A stretch of DNA of 64,000 nucleotides from contig CAZRSF010000029.1 of NCBI GenBank assembly GCA_964602655.1, positions 4,838-68,837 on the forward strand. Direction: 5' to 3'. Below the pieces are notes generated by a model. It searched no databases. It was not told the origin of the DNA and saw only the letters and a program-made list of their open reading frames with translations. Below, one piece after another: positions 24,363 to 33,463 of the stretch; position 1 is the stretch's first letter, and every line of letters begins with the position of its first letter. The position numbers were made by a program, and so were the translations under genes. Source of the DNA: Moduliflexus sp964602655 (GTDB lineage: Bacteria; Moduliflexota; Moduliflexia; Moduliflexales; Moduliflexaceae).

Positions 24363-25394
24363 TTAAAAAATACACATCGCGTCGCCGTAGCTGTAAAAGC
24401 GATAACGCTGCGAGATGGCTTCCTGATACGCTTTCCGAATTAATTCCATGCCCCCGAACGCCGAGACAAGCATCAGCAGCGACGATTTTGGAAGATGAAA
24501 ATTCGTGATTAATCCCTGCGTCATTTGAAATTGAAATCCAGGGTAAATAAAAATGTCCGCCCAGCCATTTCCCGCCTGAATACGGCCATATTGCGCATAC
24601 ACCGCTTCAATAAGGCGCGCGCTGGTCGTGCCGACGGCGATAATGCGTCGGCGCTGCGCAAGCGCGTCGGTGAGCTTTTGCGCGGATTCTGTCGAAATCT
24701 CGTACCATTCGGAATGAATGCGATGGTCTTCGACGCGTTCGACTTTGACAGGCCGAAACGTTCCGATCCCGACATGCAGCGTCGCGGGGACAATCTCAAT
24801 CCCTTTCTGTCGAATCTGCGCTAACAGCGGTTCGGAGAAATGCAGTCCGGCGGTCGGGGCGGCGACTGCGCCTTCTTGCTTCGCATATACCGTTTGATAA
24901 CGATCATGGTCGGTCGGCAGCGCGCCGTCATCGCGCTTGATATACGGCGGCAGCGGGATGCTGCCTGCCGCGTAAATTTTTTCTTTCAGTTCCGGCTGCG
25001 GTTCGAATTCGATGATCCCGCTGCCGTCTGGCTCTTTGTGCGTAATGCGACAACGTAACGCGCTCTCGCTGAACTCAATGATCGTTCCCGGCGCGACTTT
25101 ACCGCCGATGAGCGCTTCCCAGGTCGTTTCGCGCAATTGCCTCAGCAGAAAAATTTCGATTTTACCGCCCGTCTTCTCTTTATGCCCGATCAGCCGCGCC
25201 GGAATCACTTTCGTATTATTCACCACCAGCACATCCGACGGATTCAAGAGATCAACGATGTCGGCAAAGGCGGTATGCGTGATTTCGCCAGTTGCGCGGC
25301 GAATCACCATTAAGCGCGATTGTTCGCGCGTTTCCGCAGGATACTGGGCAATGAGTTCGGTCGGGAGCGTATAATCGAAATCCGTAACCTGCAT
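24363..25394 (-). CDS. queA: S-adenosylmethionine:tRNA ribosyltransferase-isomerase
   Basis: The 343-residue product makes epoxyqueuosine in tRNA by transferring and rearranging the ribosyl group of SAM onto preQ1. Recognisable segments are FDYTLPTELIAQYPAE at the start, SDVLVVNNTKVIPARL, GAVAAPTAGLHFSEPLL, HVGIGTFRPVKVE and LITNFHLPKSSLLMLVSAF near the end. It is full length for the family. The start overlaps the lepB stop as TAATG, so the two genes are translationally coupled. No tgt or queuosine precursor gene is in the window. Confidence 0.97.
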   Translation of the reverse strand: MQVTDFDYTLPTELIAQYPAETREQSRLMVIRRATGEITHTAFADIVDLLNPSDVLVVNNTKVIPARLIGHKEKTGGKIEIFLLRQLRETTWEALIGGKVAPGTIIEFSESALRCRITHKEPDGSGIIEFEPQPELKEKIYAAGSIPLPPYIKRDDGALPTDHDRYQTVYAKQEGAVAAPTAGLHFSEPLLAQIRQKGIEIVPATLHVGIGTFRPVKVERVEDHRIHSEWYEISTESAQKLTDALAQRRRIIAVGTTSARLIEAVYAQYGRIQAGNGWADIFIYPGFQFQMTQGLITNFHLPKSSLLMLVSAFGGMELIRKAYQEAISQRYRFYSYGDAMCIF

Positions 25395-25960
25395 TAATTG
25401 ACTTTCCCTGCGCGGAACAACGGCCAGAAACGGAAGGCGATTTTGGCTTCGACGTTATGTTCCGGCAAAAACCCCCAGACGTGACCGTCGGCGCTGTTGT
25501 TGCGGTTATCGCCAAGCACGAACAAATGGCCGTCCGGCACGGTCATCGGCGGCATATAATAATACGGTGTCGAGGCGTAGGGTTCATTCCGCCGTTCGTT
25601 GTTGACATATAACGCGCCGTCTTTCACTTCGACCACGTCGCCTGACACCGCCACCACCCGTTTCACAAAACGCGGCACATCCGCCTGCGCTTCTTTCGGC
25701 GGCTTGAACACCACGATTTCCCCGACATGCGGCTCGCGAAAATGATAGAGAAATTTCCATCCCAACAATCGGTCGCCAATGCCGATGGTGGGGCGCATCG
25801 AGCCGGTCGGCACGTAATACGCGCCCACAACCGTCACGCGCACGGCAAACGCGATCACAATCGAAAAGAGGATCGTCTTCCCCCAATCATACAAAATGCT
25901 TTTATACTCCGCCGAAGAGGATTCCTGTTCGGCGGACTGTTCTTGCTCTGTCGTGTCCAT
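25394..25960 (-). CDS. lepB: Signal peptidase I
   Basis: The 188-residue product removes signal peptides from secreted proteins at the inner membrane. It has one N-terminal membrane helix (TILFSIVIAFAVRVTVVGAY). The catalytic serine is in PTGSMRPT (Ser54), the catalytic lysine in RFVKRVVA (Lys100), and the C-terminal box reads LGDNRNNSADGHVWGF. Compared with E. coli LepB it lacks the second helix and the large periplasmic insertion, as in most short bacterial forms. It overlaps queA by one base. Confidence 0.96.
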   Translation of the reverse strand: MDTTEQEQSAEQESSSAEYKSILYDWGKTILFSIVIAFAVRVTVVGAYYVPTGSMRPTIGIGDRLLGWKFLYHFREPHVGEIVVFKPPKEAQADVPRFVKRVVAVSGDVVEVKDGALYVNNERRNEPYASTPYYYMPPMTVPDGHLFVLGDNRNNSADGHVWGFLPEHNVEAKIAFRFWPLFRAGKVN

Positions 25961-26103
25961 AAAAATTCCGTTATTCGACCTGAATTGTAAGAAGGAATAT
26001 CATGTCTATTATGTGGAAACAGCATATTTCCGATATGATTTTTTCGAGACAAGCCATCGTGTCAACAAAAATGTTGCGGTGAAGTGATTATCGAGGAAAG
26101 CAT

Positions 26104-26128
26104 GCCGGGCGAACGAATGTCGCCCGGC
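26104..26128. repeat. 9-bp GC-rich hairpin
   Basis: GCCGGGCGA (26104-26112) pairs with TCGCCCGGC (26120-26128). It lies in the space between the divergent lepB and zinc-ribbon genes (25961-26208), which otherwise shows only AT-rich DNA. An AAAAG stretch follows, not a T-tract, so terminator function on the + strand is unlikely. Confidence 0.5.
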
Positions 26129-26208
26129 AAAAGATTGATAAAGTCATTTTAGAAAACTCCTTGACAATGACCGCTTTTTCGATGAACAGGTTGGCATCAG
26201 TCTCGCGT

Positions 26209-26370
26209 ATGCAATGGAAACAACTTCGCGGCGCGGTGCGGGCGATATGCGAACAATGCGCGGCGGTGTATTGGCTTGATGGCGCGAAAGTTCCGGCGGG
26301 CGGCGGCAAGGTGAAATGTACGACATGCGGGTATCCGGTGGAGATTGGAAACACCGAGGAAAAGGATTGA
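26209..26370 (+). CDS. Small zinc-ribbon protein
   Basis: The product is about 53 residues and consists of an MJ0042-like zinc ribbon: ICEQCAAVYWLDGAKVP, then a short glycine turn, then KVKCTTCGYPVEI. The two CxxC pairs should bind one zinc ion. Such ribbons often sit at the N-terminus of larger regulatory proteins, but here the frame stops soon after. The start is uncertain: ATGs at 26167, 26182 and 26209 are all in frame and none has a clear ribosome-binding site. A strong hairpin follows the stop. Confidence 0.6.
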   Translation: MQWKQLRGAVRAICEQCAAVYWLDGAKVPAGGGKVKCTTCGYPVEIGNTEEKD

Positions 26371-26397
26371 GCCGATGCGTGTCGTTCTATCAGCACA

Positions 26398-26435
26398 AAC
26401 GCCTCCTGACGCGATGTGATCGCGTCGGAGGCGTT
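26398..26435. terminator. Hairpin between the zinc-ribbon gene and rpsU
   Basis: The left arm (26398-26415, beginning AACGCCTCC) pairs with the right arm (26419-26435, ending GGAGGCGTT) over 17 base pairs with one bulged base and a 3-base loop. It lies between convergent genes. No T-run follows on the + strand. Confidence 0.65.
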
Positions 26436-26461
26436 ATGTGACGAACTATTGCATGAGAAAA

Positions 26462-26650
26462 TTACACACCACTTCTGAATTTTCTCTGCAATTTCATTGC
26501 TTTTCTTCTACGGGCTTCGCTCGGTTTTTCATAAAACCGACTTTTGGTAATTTCATTTTTCAAGCCTTCTTTATTAAATTTATTTCTCAAAATATAAAGG
26601 GCTTTATTGATATCGCCATCCACCGTCACTTCAACTTGCACTTTTCGCAT
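26462..26650 (-). CDS. rpsU: Small ribosomal subunit protein bS21
   Basis: The 62-residue product matches bS21: MRKVQVEVTVDGDINKALYI, then RNKFNKEG, then the basic C-terminal helix SEARRRKAMKLQRKFRSG. It binds the 16S rRNA 3' region and helps initiate translation. The ATG at 26650 has GGAGG at a suitable distance; a GTG four codons upstream overlaps that site and is rejected. It lies downstream of clpC on the minus strand in its reading direction, with a short AT-rich gap. Confidence 0.95.
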   Translation of the reverse strand: MRKVQVEVTVDGDINKALYILRNKFNKEGLKNEITKSRFYEKPSEARRRKAMKLQRKFRSGV

Positions 26651-26709
26651 ACCAGCGGTCACCTCCCCTTTTATTCAATCCGTGTTTCTGTCTGAAATTT
26701 TTTATAAAA

Positions 26710-29184
26710 TCACAATGCTTCTGTGAGAATTAACGGTTCGAATTCAATTTTTTCCGGATCAAGCGGGATATATCCGATTGCGCCTTGTTCATCTAAAATG
26801 ATTCGAATTTTTTCATAGCCTGACAGCCGATGGCTGAGCATCTCTTCGGCTAACAGATCTTCAATCGAACTTTGAATCAATCGCCGCAGCGGACGCGCTC
26901 CGTAAGTCTGATCATACCCTTTCTCCGCTAACCAAGTTTTTACTTCATTATCAAGGATTACTGTCAAGTTTTTTTCGTGAAGTTGCGCATTTACTTCGCG
27001 AATCATGATGTCCACGATCTGTCGGATATGCTCAGGGGTCAAGGAATGAAAGGTGATGATGTCATCAACGCGATTGAGAAATTCCGGATTGAACACTCGT
27101 TTCAATTCCCCTGTCGCGAGGTCTTTCATCTGCTGATAGTCGGCGGTGTCGCTGGCCTGTCGAAACCCAAGATGCGCGCGTTTTTGCATCATTTTGGCGC
27201 CGACGTTGGATGTCATGATGATGATCGTGTTTTTGAAATCTACTGTGCGCCCATAATTATCGGTCAACTGACCGTCATCCATGATTTGCAGCAGAATATT
27301 GAAAACATCGGGATGCGCTTTTTCGATTTCATCGAACAGAATGATCGAATAGGGACTGCGTCGAATTTTTTCGGTCAACTGTCCGCCTTCATCATAGCCG
27401 ATATATCCGGGAGGCGCGCCAATCAGCCGCGAGACTGCGTGACGTTCCATGTATTCGGACATGTCGATCCGAATCAGCGCGCTATCGAAGCCGAAGAGAT
27501 ATTCGGCGAGCGCTCTGGCTAATTCTGTTTTGCCCACGCCTGTGGGTCCGAGGAAAATAAACGTCCCGACCGGTCGTTTGTTATTTTTTATGCCGGTACG
27601 CGAGCGTCTGATGGCGCGGGAAACCGCCTCAATCGCTTCATCCTGCCCAATCAACCGATCATGAAGCTCGGCCTCCATACGTAACAATTTTTCAGTTTCG
27701 CGCTCTTCGATTTTGGTCAGCGGAATTCCCGTCCATTTCGACACGACATGCGCGACATCTTCTTCGCTGACGAATGGCGCGTCTTCCTCCTGTTGCTGCT
27801 GCCATAAGCCGCGAACAGTCTCCAAGCTTTTTCTGATCGTGCGCTCCCTGTCGCGTAATTCGGAGGCTTCGTGAAAATCCTGCGACCAGACCGCTTCATC
27901 TTTTTTTTCCGTAATCTCTTTCAACAGCGCTTCAGCGCGCATGAGTTCGGCGGGATAGCGATACCCTTGCAATTTGCGCAAGGAACTGGCTTCATCAATC
28001 ACGTCTATGGCTTTATCCGGGAAAAATCGGTCAGTGATGTATTGTCCCGCTAACCTTACAGCTAATCGGAGACTGGTATCAGGAATGCGAACATGGTGGT
28101 AACTTTCATACGTTTCCCGCAGTCCTTGCAGAATGCTGATCGTATCATCCGCGCTGGGCTGCACGATATGCACCGGTTGAAAACGGCGCGCTAACGCGCC
28201 ATCTTTTTCGACATATTTGCGGTATTCGTCCAGGGTCGTCGCCCCGATACATTGAATTTCGCCGCGAGACAGGGCGGGTTTGAGCATACTGGACGCGTCC
28301 AGCGAGCCGGAGGCCGAGCCTGCGCCCATTAACGTGTGAATTTCATCAATAAAGACGATGATCCGGCGGTCGGAAGCCATCAATTCTTTCATGATCGCTT
28401 TCAGCCGCTCTTCGAATTGCCCGCGATACATTGTTCCGGCGACGATGCTTGCCAGATCGAGCATGATGACCTTCTTGTCATGCAAAACTTCCGGGGCGTC
28501 TCCGCTGACGATCCGTTGCGCCAACCCCTCAACAATGGCGGTTTTGCCAACGCCAGGTTCTCCCAATAAGATCGGATTGTTTTTGGTGCGGCGGCTGAGA
28601 ATTTGAATAACGCGCCCGATTTCGGCATTGCGGCCAATCACGGGATCGATCTTCCCCTCGGCGGCGAGTTGCGTCAAATCCGTGCTGAATTGTTTGAGCG
28701 CTTTCGATTCGTTTTTTTTCTGCGTTGTCTCCGAACGATTTTCGCCAAGCAATTCAAGAATTTGCGCGGCCAACGCGTCTTCCGTGACGCCGTATTCTCC
28801 GAGCATCAGCGACGCTAAATTACCGCCCTCACGCAGGATGCCTAATAGCAGATGTTCTGTCCCGACGTAATTATGCCCCATTTGTCTGGACAATTCGAGG
28901 GCAAGGCGCAGCACTTCTTTTGCCGTCGGGCTGAAGGGAATATCGGTGACGCGACTTTTGAGAGTGCCGATTGGCATACGATATTCCAAATCAGCGCGCA
29001 GGTCGTTCAAATCAACATGCAGGCGTTGCAAGGCGTGCATGGCCACCCCTTTTTCATCGTGCATCGCCCCCAAAAGCAGATGCTCGCAATCCAACGCGCC
29101 ATGTCGAAAACGCAACGCTTCTTCTTTCGCGGTCGTAATCGTCCGCCGCGCCCGCTCTGTAAACCGGTCAAACATACTCGCCAT
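26710..29184 (-). CDS. clpC: ClpC-type AAA+ unfoldase
   Basis: The 824-residue product has two N-terminal Clp repeats (MFDRFTERARRTITTAKEEA; LSRQMGHNYVGTEHLLLGIL). The first ATPase domain carries GEPGVGKT and FIDEIHTLMGAG. A UVR-like middle segment (SQDFHEASELRDRERTIRK) and a second ATPase domain follow, the latter with GPTGVGKT, SEYMERHAVSRLIGAPPGYI and TYGARPLRRLI. A LGF tripeptide (AHLGFRQA) matches the ClpP-docking loop, and the short UVR middle region separates it from ClpB. It unfolds substrates for degradation by ClpP. GAGGAG precedes the ATG at 29184; an open frame of 15 codons upstream is not used. Confidence 0.96.
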   Translation of the reverse strand: MASMFDRFTERARRTITTAKEEALRFRHGALDCEHLLLGAMHDEKGVAMHALQRLHVDLNDLRADLEYRMPIGTLKSRVTDIPFSPTAKEVLRLALELSRQMGHNYVGTEHLLLGILREGGNLASLMLGEYGVTEDALAAQILELLGENRSETTQKKNESKALKQFSTDLTQLAAEGKIDPVIGRNAEIGRVIQILSRRTKNNPILLGEPGVGKTAIVEGLAQRIVSGDAPEVLHDKKVIMLDLASIVAGTMYRGQFEERLKAIMKELMASDRRIIVFIDEIHTLMGAGSASGSLDASSMLKPALSRGEIQCIGATTLDEYRKYVEKDGALARRFQPVHIVQPSADDTISILQGLRETYESYHHVRIPDTSLRLAVRLAGQYITDRFFPDKAIDVIDEASSLRKLQGYRYPAELMRAEALLKEITEKKDEAVWSQDFHEASELRDRERTIRKSLETVRGLWQQQQEEDAPFVSEEDVAHVVSKWTGIPLTKIEERETEKLLRMEAELHDRLIGQDEAIEAVSRAIRRSRTGIKNNKRPVGTFIFLGPTGVGKTELARALAEYLFGFDSALIRIDMSEYMERHAVSRLIGAPPGYIGYDEGGQLTEKIRRSPYSIILFDEIEKAHPDVFNILLQIMDDGQLTDNYGRTVDFKNTIIIMTSNVGAKMMQKRAHLGFRQASDTADYQQMKDLATGELKRVFNPEFLNRVDDIITFHSLTPEHIRQIVDIMIREVNAQLHEKNLTVILDNEVKTWLAEKGYDQTYGARPLRRLIQSSIEDLLAEEMLSHRLSGYEKIRIILDEQGAIGYIPLDPEKIEFEPLILTEAL

Positions 29185-29300
29185 CCTTACTCCTCGAAAA
29201 TTTCCATGCTCGCCGTTCGGCTTTCTCATTCAGGAACACCGCGATATGGCGGCATTCCTGAATCTCTCCTCGTCATCTTTTTCGATACGCGGCGTTCTGT

Positions 29301-29528
29301 TCAGACTGGCACGACTTTCGTAACTTCCGGGATTTCTTGCTGCAAAATGCGCTGCACGCCGAACTGCAACGTCATCATTGCGCCAGGGCAGCCAGCGCAT
29401 GCGCCGCGCAACCGTACCTGCACCACGCCAGCATCATCCACATCTACCAATTCGATATTTCCACCGTCCCGCTGTAATGCCGGACGAACTTTTTGCTCGA
29501 TGACTTGTTCGACTCGTTCTTTTAACAT
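29301..29528 (-). CDS. NifU-like C-terminal domain (Nfu) Fe-S carrier
   Basis: The 75-residue product is a free-standing Nfu domain. It begins MLKERVEQVIEQKVRPALQR, then shows the GGNIELV turn and the cluster-binding CAGC (Cys44 and Cys47) followed by PGAMMTLQFGVQRIL. Such proteins deliver [4Fe-4S] or [2Fe-2S] clusters to target enzymes. The ATG at 29528 follows AAGGAG by five bases. Candidate clients in the window are LipA and the molybdopterin oxidoreductase, but this is only inference. Confidence 0.93.
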   Translation of the reverse strand: MLKERVEQVIEQKVRPALQRDGGNIELVDVDDAGVVQVRLRGACAGCPGAMMTLQFGVQRILQQEIPEVTKVVPV

Positions 29529-29749
29529 ACGCACTCCTTATAAGATGTTTCTGATGCGCCACTCTCCGCCCTTTTCAAGGAACGCGATTCCGTTGATAGG
29601 CTCAGAAGGCGTAAGAATCCTGCAATGCTCTTTTTTATATAGGATTCGCGTCCTCGAAAGTCAACCAAATTTTTTCAGAAAAAGGAAAACAGACAGAGAC
29701 CGGATCGAAAAGGAATTTTTTCTCCCATAATCATTTGTCACCTCGTTCC

Positions 29750-29792
29750 CTTCGACATGCTCAGGGAACGCCGCACGCTGAGCTTGTCGAAG
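29750..29792. repeat. CTTCGACAxGCTCAG inverted repeat
   Basis: CTTCGACATGCTCAG (29750-29764) pairs with CTGAGCTTGTCGAAG (29778-29792) with one mismatch. Palindromes of this kind (TTCGACAAGCTCAG) are common dispersed elements in many bacterial genomes. It lies between nfu and a doubtful small gene. Confidence 0.7.
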
Positions 29793-29818
29793 CGTACAAC
29801 TTATTTAGGCTTGCGATA

Positions 29819-30073
29819 TTATGAATTAGCCGGAGTGGAAGGCTCTGATGATGGCGCGTCCTGTGATGGGGGTTTTGGCGCTCTCCGGGGATGTTTCGAA
29901 TGCGAAGGCTTGCGGTGATCGCCTTTGCCAGGAATTTTTTGCAGTTCCGGCTTTTTCGGGGTGACTTCTTTTTCGATGGTTTCCTGCTGATTCGTAATGA
30001 GGGCTGCGACTGAGGACTCTGATTCTTTCGCCGCCTGTGCCAATATTGATCCTAATAACCCAAGTTGTGCCAT
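29819..30073 (-). CDS. Hypothetical small protein, doubtful
   Basis: The reading frame encodes up to 84 residues from an ATG at 30073 or 102 from a GTG at 30127. The N-terminal half is hydrophobic and Ala-rich (MAQLGLLGSILAQAAKESES). The C-terminal half is a Lys/Pro/His-rich low-complexity tail. No family is recognised and no ribosome-binding site is obvious. Similar amphipathic-plus-basic small proteins exist, but chance cannot be excluded. Confidence 0.3.
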   Translation of the reverse strand: MAQLGLLGSILAQAAKESESSVAALITNQQETIEKEVTPKKPELQKIPGKGDHRKPSHSKHPRRAPKPPSQDAPSSEPSTPANS

Positions 30074-30127
30074 ATCGCAGCATTTAAGAGGGCAATCTTC
30101 AAGAAGCGTTTCGACACGGCGAAACAC

Positions 30128-30379
30128 TCTTCAACATGCGCTCTTGACCAGATTATTCGAATGATGACCCATTCAGGACAGCGGAATTTTTTGCGTTGAA
30201 CGTCTGATGTTGTCGTTCCTGAAAGGTAAGCGCATCATTCGACAAAGATGAATGTATCGTTGTTTGACAAAAAATCGGATGAAAACGTTGACAGGACGCT
30301 GTGCAATGGCAAAAAGTTTTGTCAAGGGAAACTCTGAATTTTTTATCGGAACGCTGATTCTAAAAAAGGAAGGTCAGGC
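30128..30379. other. Intergenic region without a recognisable gene
   Basis: The stretch contains two TTGACA words near 30265 and 30288 that could be -35 elements, but no well-spaced -10 element follows either. A short minus-strand frame (residues such as KKFRCPEWVIIRIIWSRAH) faintly recalls a zinc-ribbon transposase end. I cannot support it. Confidence 0.3.
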
Positions 30380-30727
30380 ATGAATTCGTTTCAGGATGAG
30401 CCGTTTTTTGAGGATGAAGTCACTGAACGCCGCCCGTCGTATGGCAGTCGCATTTGGCAGCGTATCAAAAAGGCTGTCTGGCCGATCATCCCTCCGTTGA
30501 CGCTCGACGCCGTTGATTTCTTTTGTTTTGGGCCTATCGGGATATATTTCGGGTTGATTATCGGCTGTCCGGTGGGATACTGGGTCTGCTCATGTTATCG
30601 TATGCCGTTCTGGAAACGCCTCATCGGAGCAGTAGTGGCCGGATTATATTGCATGCTGCCGTTTACGGAATGGCTTCCAGCCGCGACGCTTGTCGCGTTT
30701 TATGCGCGATTTTGGGAAGATGAATGA
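30380..30727 (+). CDS. Small integral membrane protein, unknown
   Basis: The 115-residue product has an acidic N-terminus (MNSFQDEPFFEDEVTERR) and two to three hydrophobic segments (FFCFGPIGIYFGLIIGCPVG, LIGAVVAGLYCMLPFTEWLP, AATLVAFYARF). GGAAGG lies about 7 bases before the ATG. No family is recognised. It stands alone, with long non-coding stretches on both sides. Confidence 0.65.
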   Translation: MNSFQDEPFFEDEVTERRPSYGSRIWQRIKKAVWPIIPPLTLDAVDFFCFGPIGIYFGLIIGCPVGYWVCSCYRMPFWKRLIGAVVAGLYCMLPFTEWLPAATLVAFYARFWEDE

Positions 30728-31625
30728 AAATAGAGAGATTCCGGAGCGCCCTTTTTCGGCCTCATAGGTTCGTCGAATGTGCCTCTTCGGTGCGCTCCAG
30801 AAATCTATAGACGTGTGATATGATAGAACGTATTTTCATAATGTTATTGGTGAGAAAGCCGTGATTCTCTCGATATTCATCCGAGCATGAATCCTTTTAT
30901 GTCGCGAATCTTCCCCTTGCCGCCCCGGAACGCCCATGCTCAATGGCCCCATGTTTTCGAATATGTGCCTGAAATAAATTCATGCAGGTACGCTCCAGCA
31001 ACTATTTGGACACAAGAGACGCCGAACAGGAGACCGTCACCGGGCCGATTCCTCGTGGACAGCCCTATTGTCCGCCATGCAGGCGAACGTTTATCGCTCC
31101 ATGCTCAGTTTCCCCTGGTTGAAGCCGCTTCATGCTTTCCCTAAAATTCGTTGATCGCCTCCTCCATCATTCATCATTATGACATTATCGGTAGAGACGT
31201 TCGTTCGAACGCTCCTACCAAGCGATTCGTGAGTGATACCGTAAAAGAACAGTCATTATTGAATGTGTGTGTATAAATTTTCGTACATGTTTAAGTATGA
31301 AATCAGATTACCTAACAAACGTTATTTTGTCAAGAATTATTTTAATAATTATTCTATTATATAATTATAACATTTCGTAATTAATTGTATTTAAAATACT
31401 TATCGGTTAACATTTGTTAGTAATAAAAATATATCATCGCATTCATGAGTGTCTTCTTAAATTTTCAGGAAGAAAAATGTCTTGACATCCTTGGCGGTTT
31501 TTCGTTTCGATTCATCCGAATTGATCAGGTCGAAAATATGGATGCTGTTCCGCGGCAGAAGAGGGGAAAGGTGGCGAGAAAGAGCATTCTTGCGCGCCAT
31601 CTTTTACCCTTTCGAAGAGACGATT
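30728..31625. other. About 900 bases with no supported gene
   Basis: Short frames at 30887-31144 and 30982-31120 have no family support or ribosome-binding site. An imperfect palindrome (GTAGAGACGTTCGTTCGAAC near 31191-31219) is related to the one at 51728. From 31260 to 31440 the DNA becomes very AT-rich. It contains TTGTCA (31327-31332) and TATTCT (31350-31355) with 17-base spacing, which could be a promoter for trxB, though such matches are expected by chance in AT-rich DNA. Confidence 0.4.
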
Positions 31626-32549
31626 ATGGAAAATGTCATTATTATCGGTTCAGGCCCGGCGGGGTTGACCGCCGCGATTTACACCGCCAGAGCGAATTTG
31701 AATCCGCTGGTATTCGAAGGCTATCAATATGGCGGGCAACTGATGACAACAACGGAAATCGAGAATTTCCCAGGCTTCGAACATGGGATTCAAGGGCCGG
31801 ATTTGATGTCTGAGATGCGCGAACAGGCGAAACGATTCACGGCGCGCCTGGAACAAAAAGATGTCGAAACCGTCAAGTTGTCGCAGCGTCCGTTTCAAGT
31901 GCTGGTGGATGGCGAGACGTATGAAGCGAAGACGGTAATTATTGCCACCGGCGCAAACGCGAAAATGTTAGGACTCCCGTCTGAAAAGCGGCTGATTGGG
32001 CGCGGCGTCTCCACGTGCGCCACCTGCGATGGCTTTTTCTTCCGAGACAAAGAAATCGTGATGGTGGGAGGCGGCGATTCTGCGATGGAAGAGGCGATCT
32101 TCCTGACAAAATTCGCGTCGAAAGTCTCCATTATCCATCGTCGCGATCAACTCCGCGCATCGAAAATCATGCAGGAACGCGCCTTCAAAAATCCGAAAAT
32201 CGCATTTGTCTGGAATACGGTCGTGGAAGATGTGCTCGGCGCAGAAAAGGTCGAAGGCGTGCGCTTGCGCAATGTGAAGACCGATGAGGTGTCTGATCTG
32301 CGCTGTGACGGATTTTTTCTTGCCATCGGTCACATGCCGAATACGGCGTTATTCGAAGGGCAAGTCGAACTTGATGAGCAGAAGTATATCGTCACGCAGC
32401 CCAAAAGTACGGCCACAAGCATTCCGGGCGTCTTCGCCGCCGGAGATGTGCAGGATTCGAAATATCGCCAGGCAATTACCGCAGCGGGCACGGGCTGCAT
32501 GGCCGCTCTTGAAGCCGAACGATTTTTAGAAGCGCAGGAAAATATATAA
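31626..32549 (+). CDS. trxB: Thioredoxin reductase
   Basis: The 307-residue FAD/NADPH enzyme reduces thioredoxin in the cytoplasm. The FAD-binding start is MENVIIIGSGPAGLTAAIYT. The redox-active pair CATC is at residues 131-134, an NADPH-binding motif (VMVGGGDSAMEEA) follows, and the C-terminal FAD motif GVFAAGDVQD is present. The ATG at 31626 matches the family start; the open frame reaches 48 codons further upstream with no homology. Its stop codon's last base begins a 33-bp palindrome that separates it from lipA by only 47 bases. Confidence 0.95.
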   Translation: MENVIIIGSGPAGLTAAIYTARANLNPLVFEGYQYGGQLMTTTEIENFPGFEHGIQGPDLMSEMREQAKRFTARLEQKDVETVKLSQRPFQVLVDGETYEAKTVIIATGANAKMLGLPSEKRLIGRGVSTCATCDGFFFRDKEIVMVGGGDSAMEEAIFLTKFASKVSIIHRRDQLRASKIMQERAFKNPKIAFVWNTVVEDVLGAEKVEGVRLRNVKTDEVSDLRCDGFFLAIGHMPNTALFEGQVELDEQKYIVTQPKSTATSIPGVFAAGDVQDSKYRQAITAAGTGCMAALEAERFLEAQENI

Positions 32550-32581
32550 GCCCTGACAGGGTTCGAAACCCTGCCAGGGCT
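32549..32581. repeat. 33-bp CCCTGACAG/CTGCCAGGG palindrome, copy 2
   Basis: AGCCCTGACAGGG is mirrored by CCCTGCCAGGGCT around TTCGAAA. It starts on the last base of the trxB stop codon and ends 15 bases before the lipA ATG. It may separate or couple the expression of the two genes. Other copies lie at 17892, 49116 and 52368. Confidence 0.88.
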
Positions 32582-32596
32582 GTGAACCCGTTTTTT

Positions 32597-33439
32597 ATGT
32601 CTCGAAAACACCCCCCCTGGATTCGCGCGAAAGTCGCGCAAAATGCTGATGTCACGCGAATGCAACAGCTTGTGAGTTCGCATCGCCTGCATACGGTCTG
32701 CGAAAGCGCAAGCTGCCCGAATCTCGGCGAATGCTGGGGGCGCGGAACGGCGACATTCATGATGTTAGGCGCAACGTGTACGCGCAATTGCCGGTTTTGC
32801 GATGTGCAGCCGGGCGCGCCGGAGCCGCCGTCACACGATGAACCGGCGCAAGTTGCCGACGCAATCCGCCTTCTTGGTCTGCGTCATGCCGTTATTACGT
32901 CCGTCACTCGCGACGACCTGCCGGATGGCGGCGCGGCAATCTGGGCGGAGACGATTCGCCAGATTCGCGCAGTGAATCCCGCGTGTCGAATCGAAGTCTT
33001 AGTCCCGGATTTTCAAGGCGATGTCGCTGCGTTACACATCGTTTTCGACGCGTACCCGGACATTTTCGGACATAACCTTGAGACGATTGCGCGACTCTAT
33101 GCCGCTGCCAGGCCGCAAGCGATCTATGCGCGCTCGTTACAGGTGTTGCAGTACGCGAAACAGGCTGGCTTGCTGACCAAATCCGGCCTGATGCTGGGCA
33201 TGGGCGAGACCTTCGATGAGATTCTTACAGCGATGCGCGATCTGCGAAGCGTTGACTGCGACATTCTCTCGCTCGGTCAATATCTCTGCCCGACCGCGCT
33301 GCATTTGCCGGTAGCGCGCTACTGGACGCCGGAAGAATTCGACCAATTGCGCCGCGAGGGGGAACGACTCGGTTTCCGACACGTCGAATCCGGCCCGCTG
33401 GTACGAAGCTCGTATCATGCCGATCAGGTGACATTGTAA
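32597..33439 (+). CDS. lipA: Lipoyl synthase
   Basis: The 280-residue radical SAM enzyme inserts two sulfurs into protein-bound octanoyl groups to form lipoate. The auxiliary cluster ligands are CESASCPNLGEC (Cys35, 40, 46) and the SAM cluster ligands are CTRNCRFC (Cys61, 65, 68). The C-terminal RSSYHAD provides the conserved serine ligand. The ATG at 32597 lacks a clear Shine-Dalgarno sequence, because the palindrome occupies that space; a GTG at 32582 is an alternative. No lipB or lipoate-dependent dehydrogenase is in the window. Confidence 0.96.
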   Translation: MSRKHPPWIRAKVAQNADVTRMQQLVSSHRLHTVCESASCPNLGECWGRGTATFMMLGATCTRNCRFCDVQPGAPEPPSHDEPAQVADAIRLLGLRHAVITSVTRDDLPDGGAAIWAETIRQIRAVNPACRIEVLVPDFQGDVAALHIVFDAYPDIFGHNLETIARLYAAARPQAIYARSLQVLQYAKQAGLLTKSGLMLGMGETFDEILTAMRDLRSVDCDILSLGQYLCPTALHLPVARYWTPEEFDQLRREGERLGFRHVESGPLVRSSYHADQVTL

Positions 33440-33463
33440 CGCTTCAGCGCCCAACACAGAATC

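Noticed and set aside
30887..31144. 85-codon frame in the long gap before trxB
   Set aside because: It has no ribosome-binding site, unusual composition and no recognisable pattern; a competing frame in the same region is equally likely by chance.
32549..32581. GGTTCGAAACC resembling a tRNA T-arm
   Set aside because: The similarity comes from the centre of a perfect palindrome present in four copies; no acceptor, D or anticodon arms are present.
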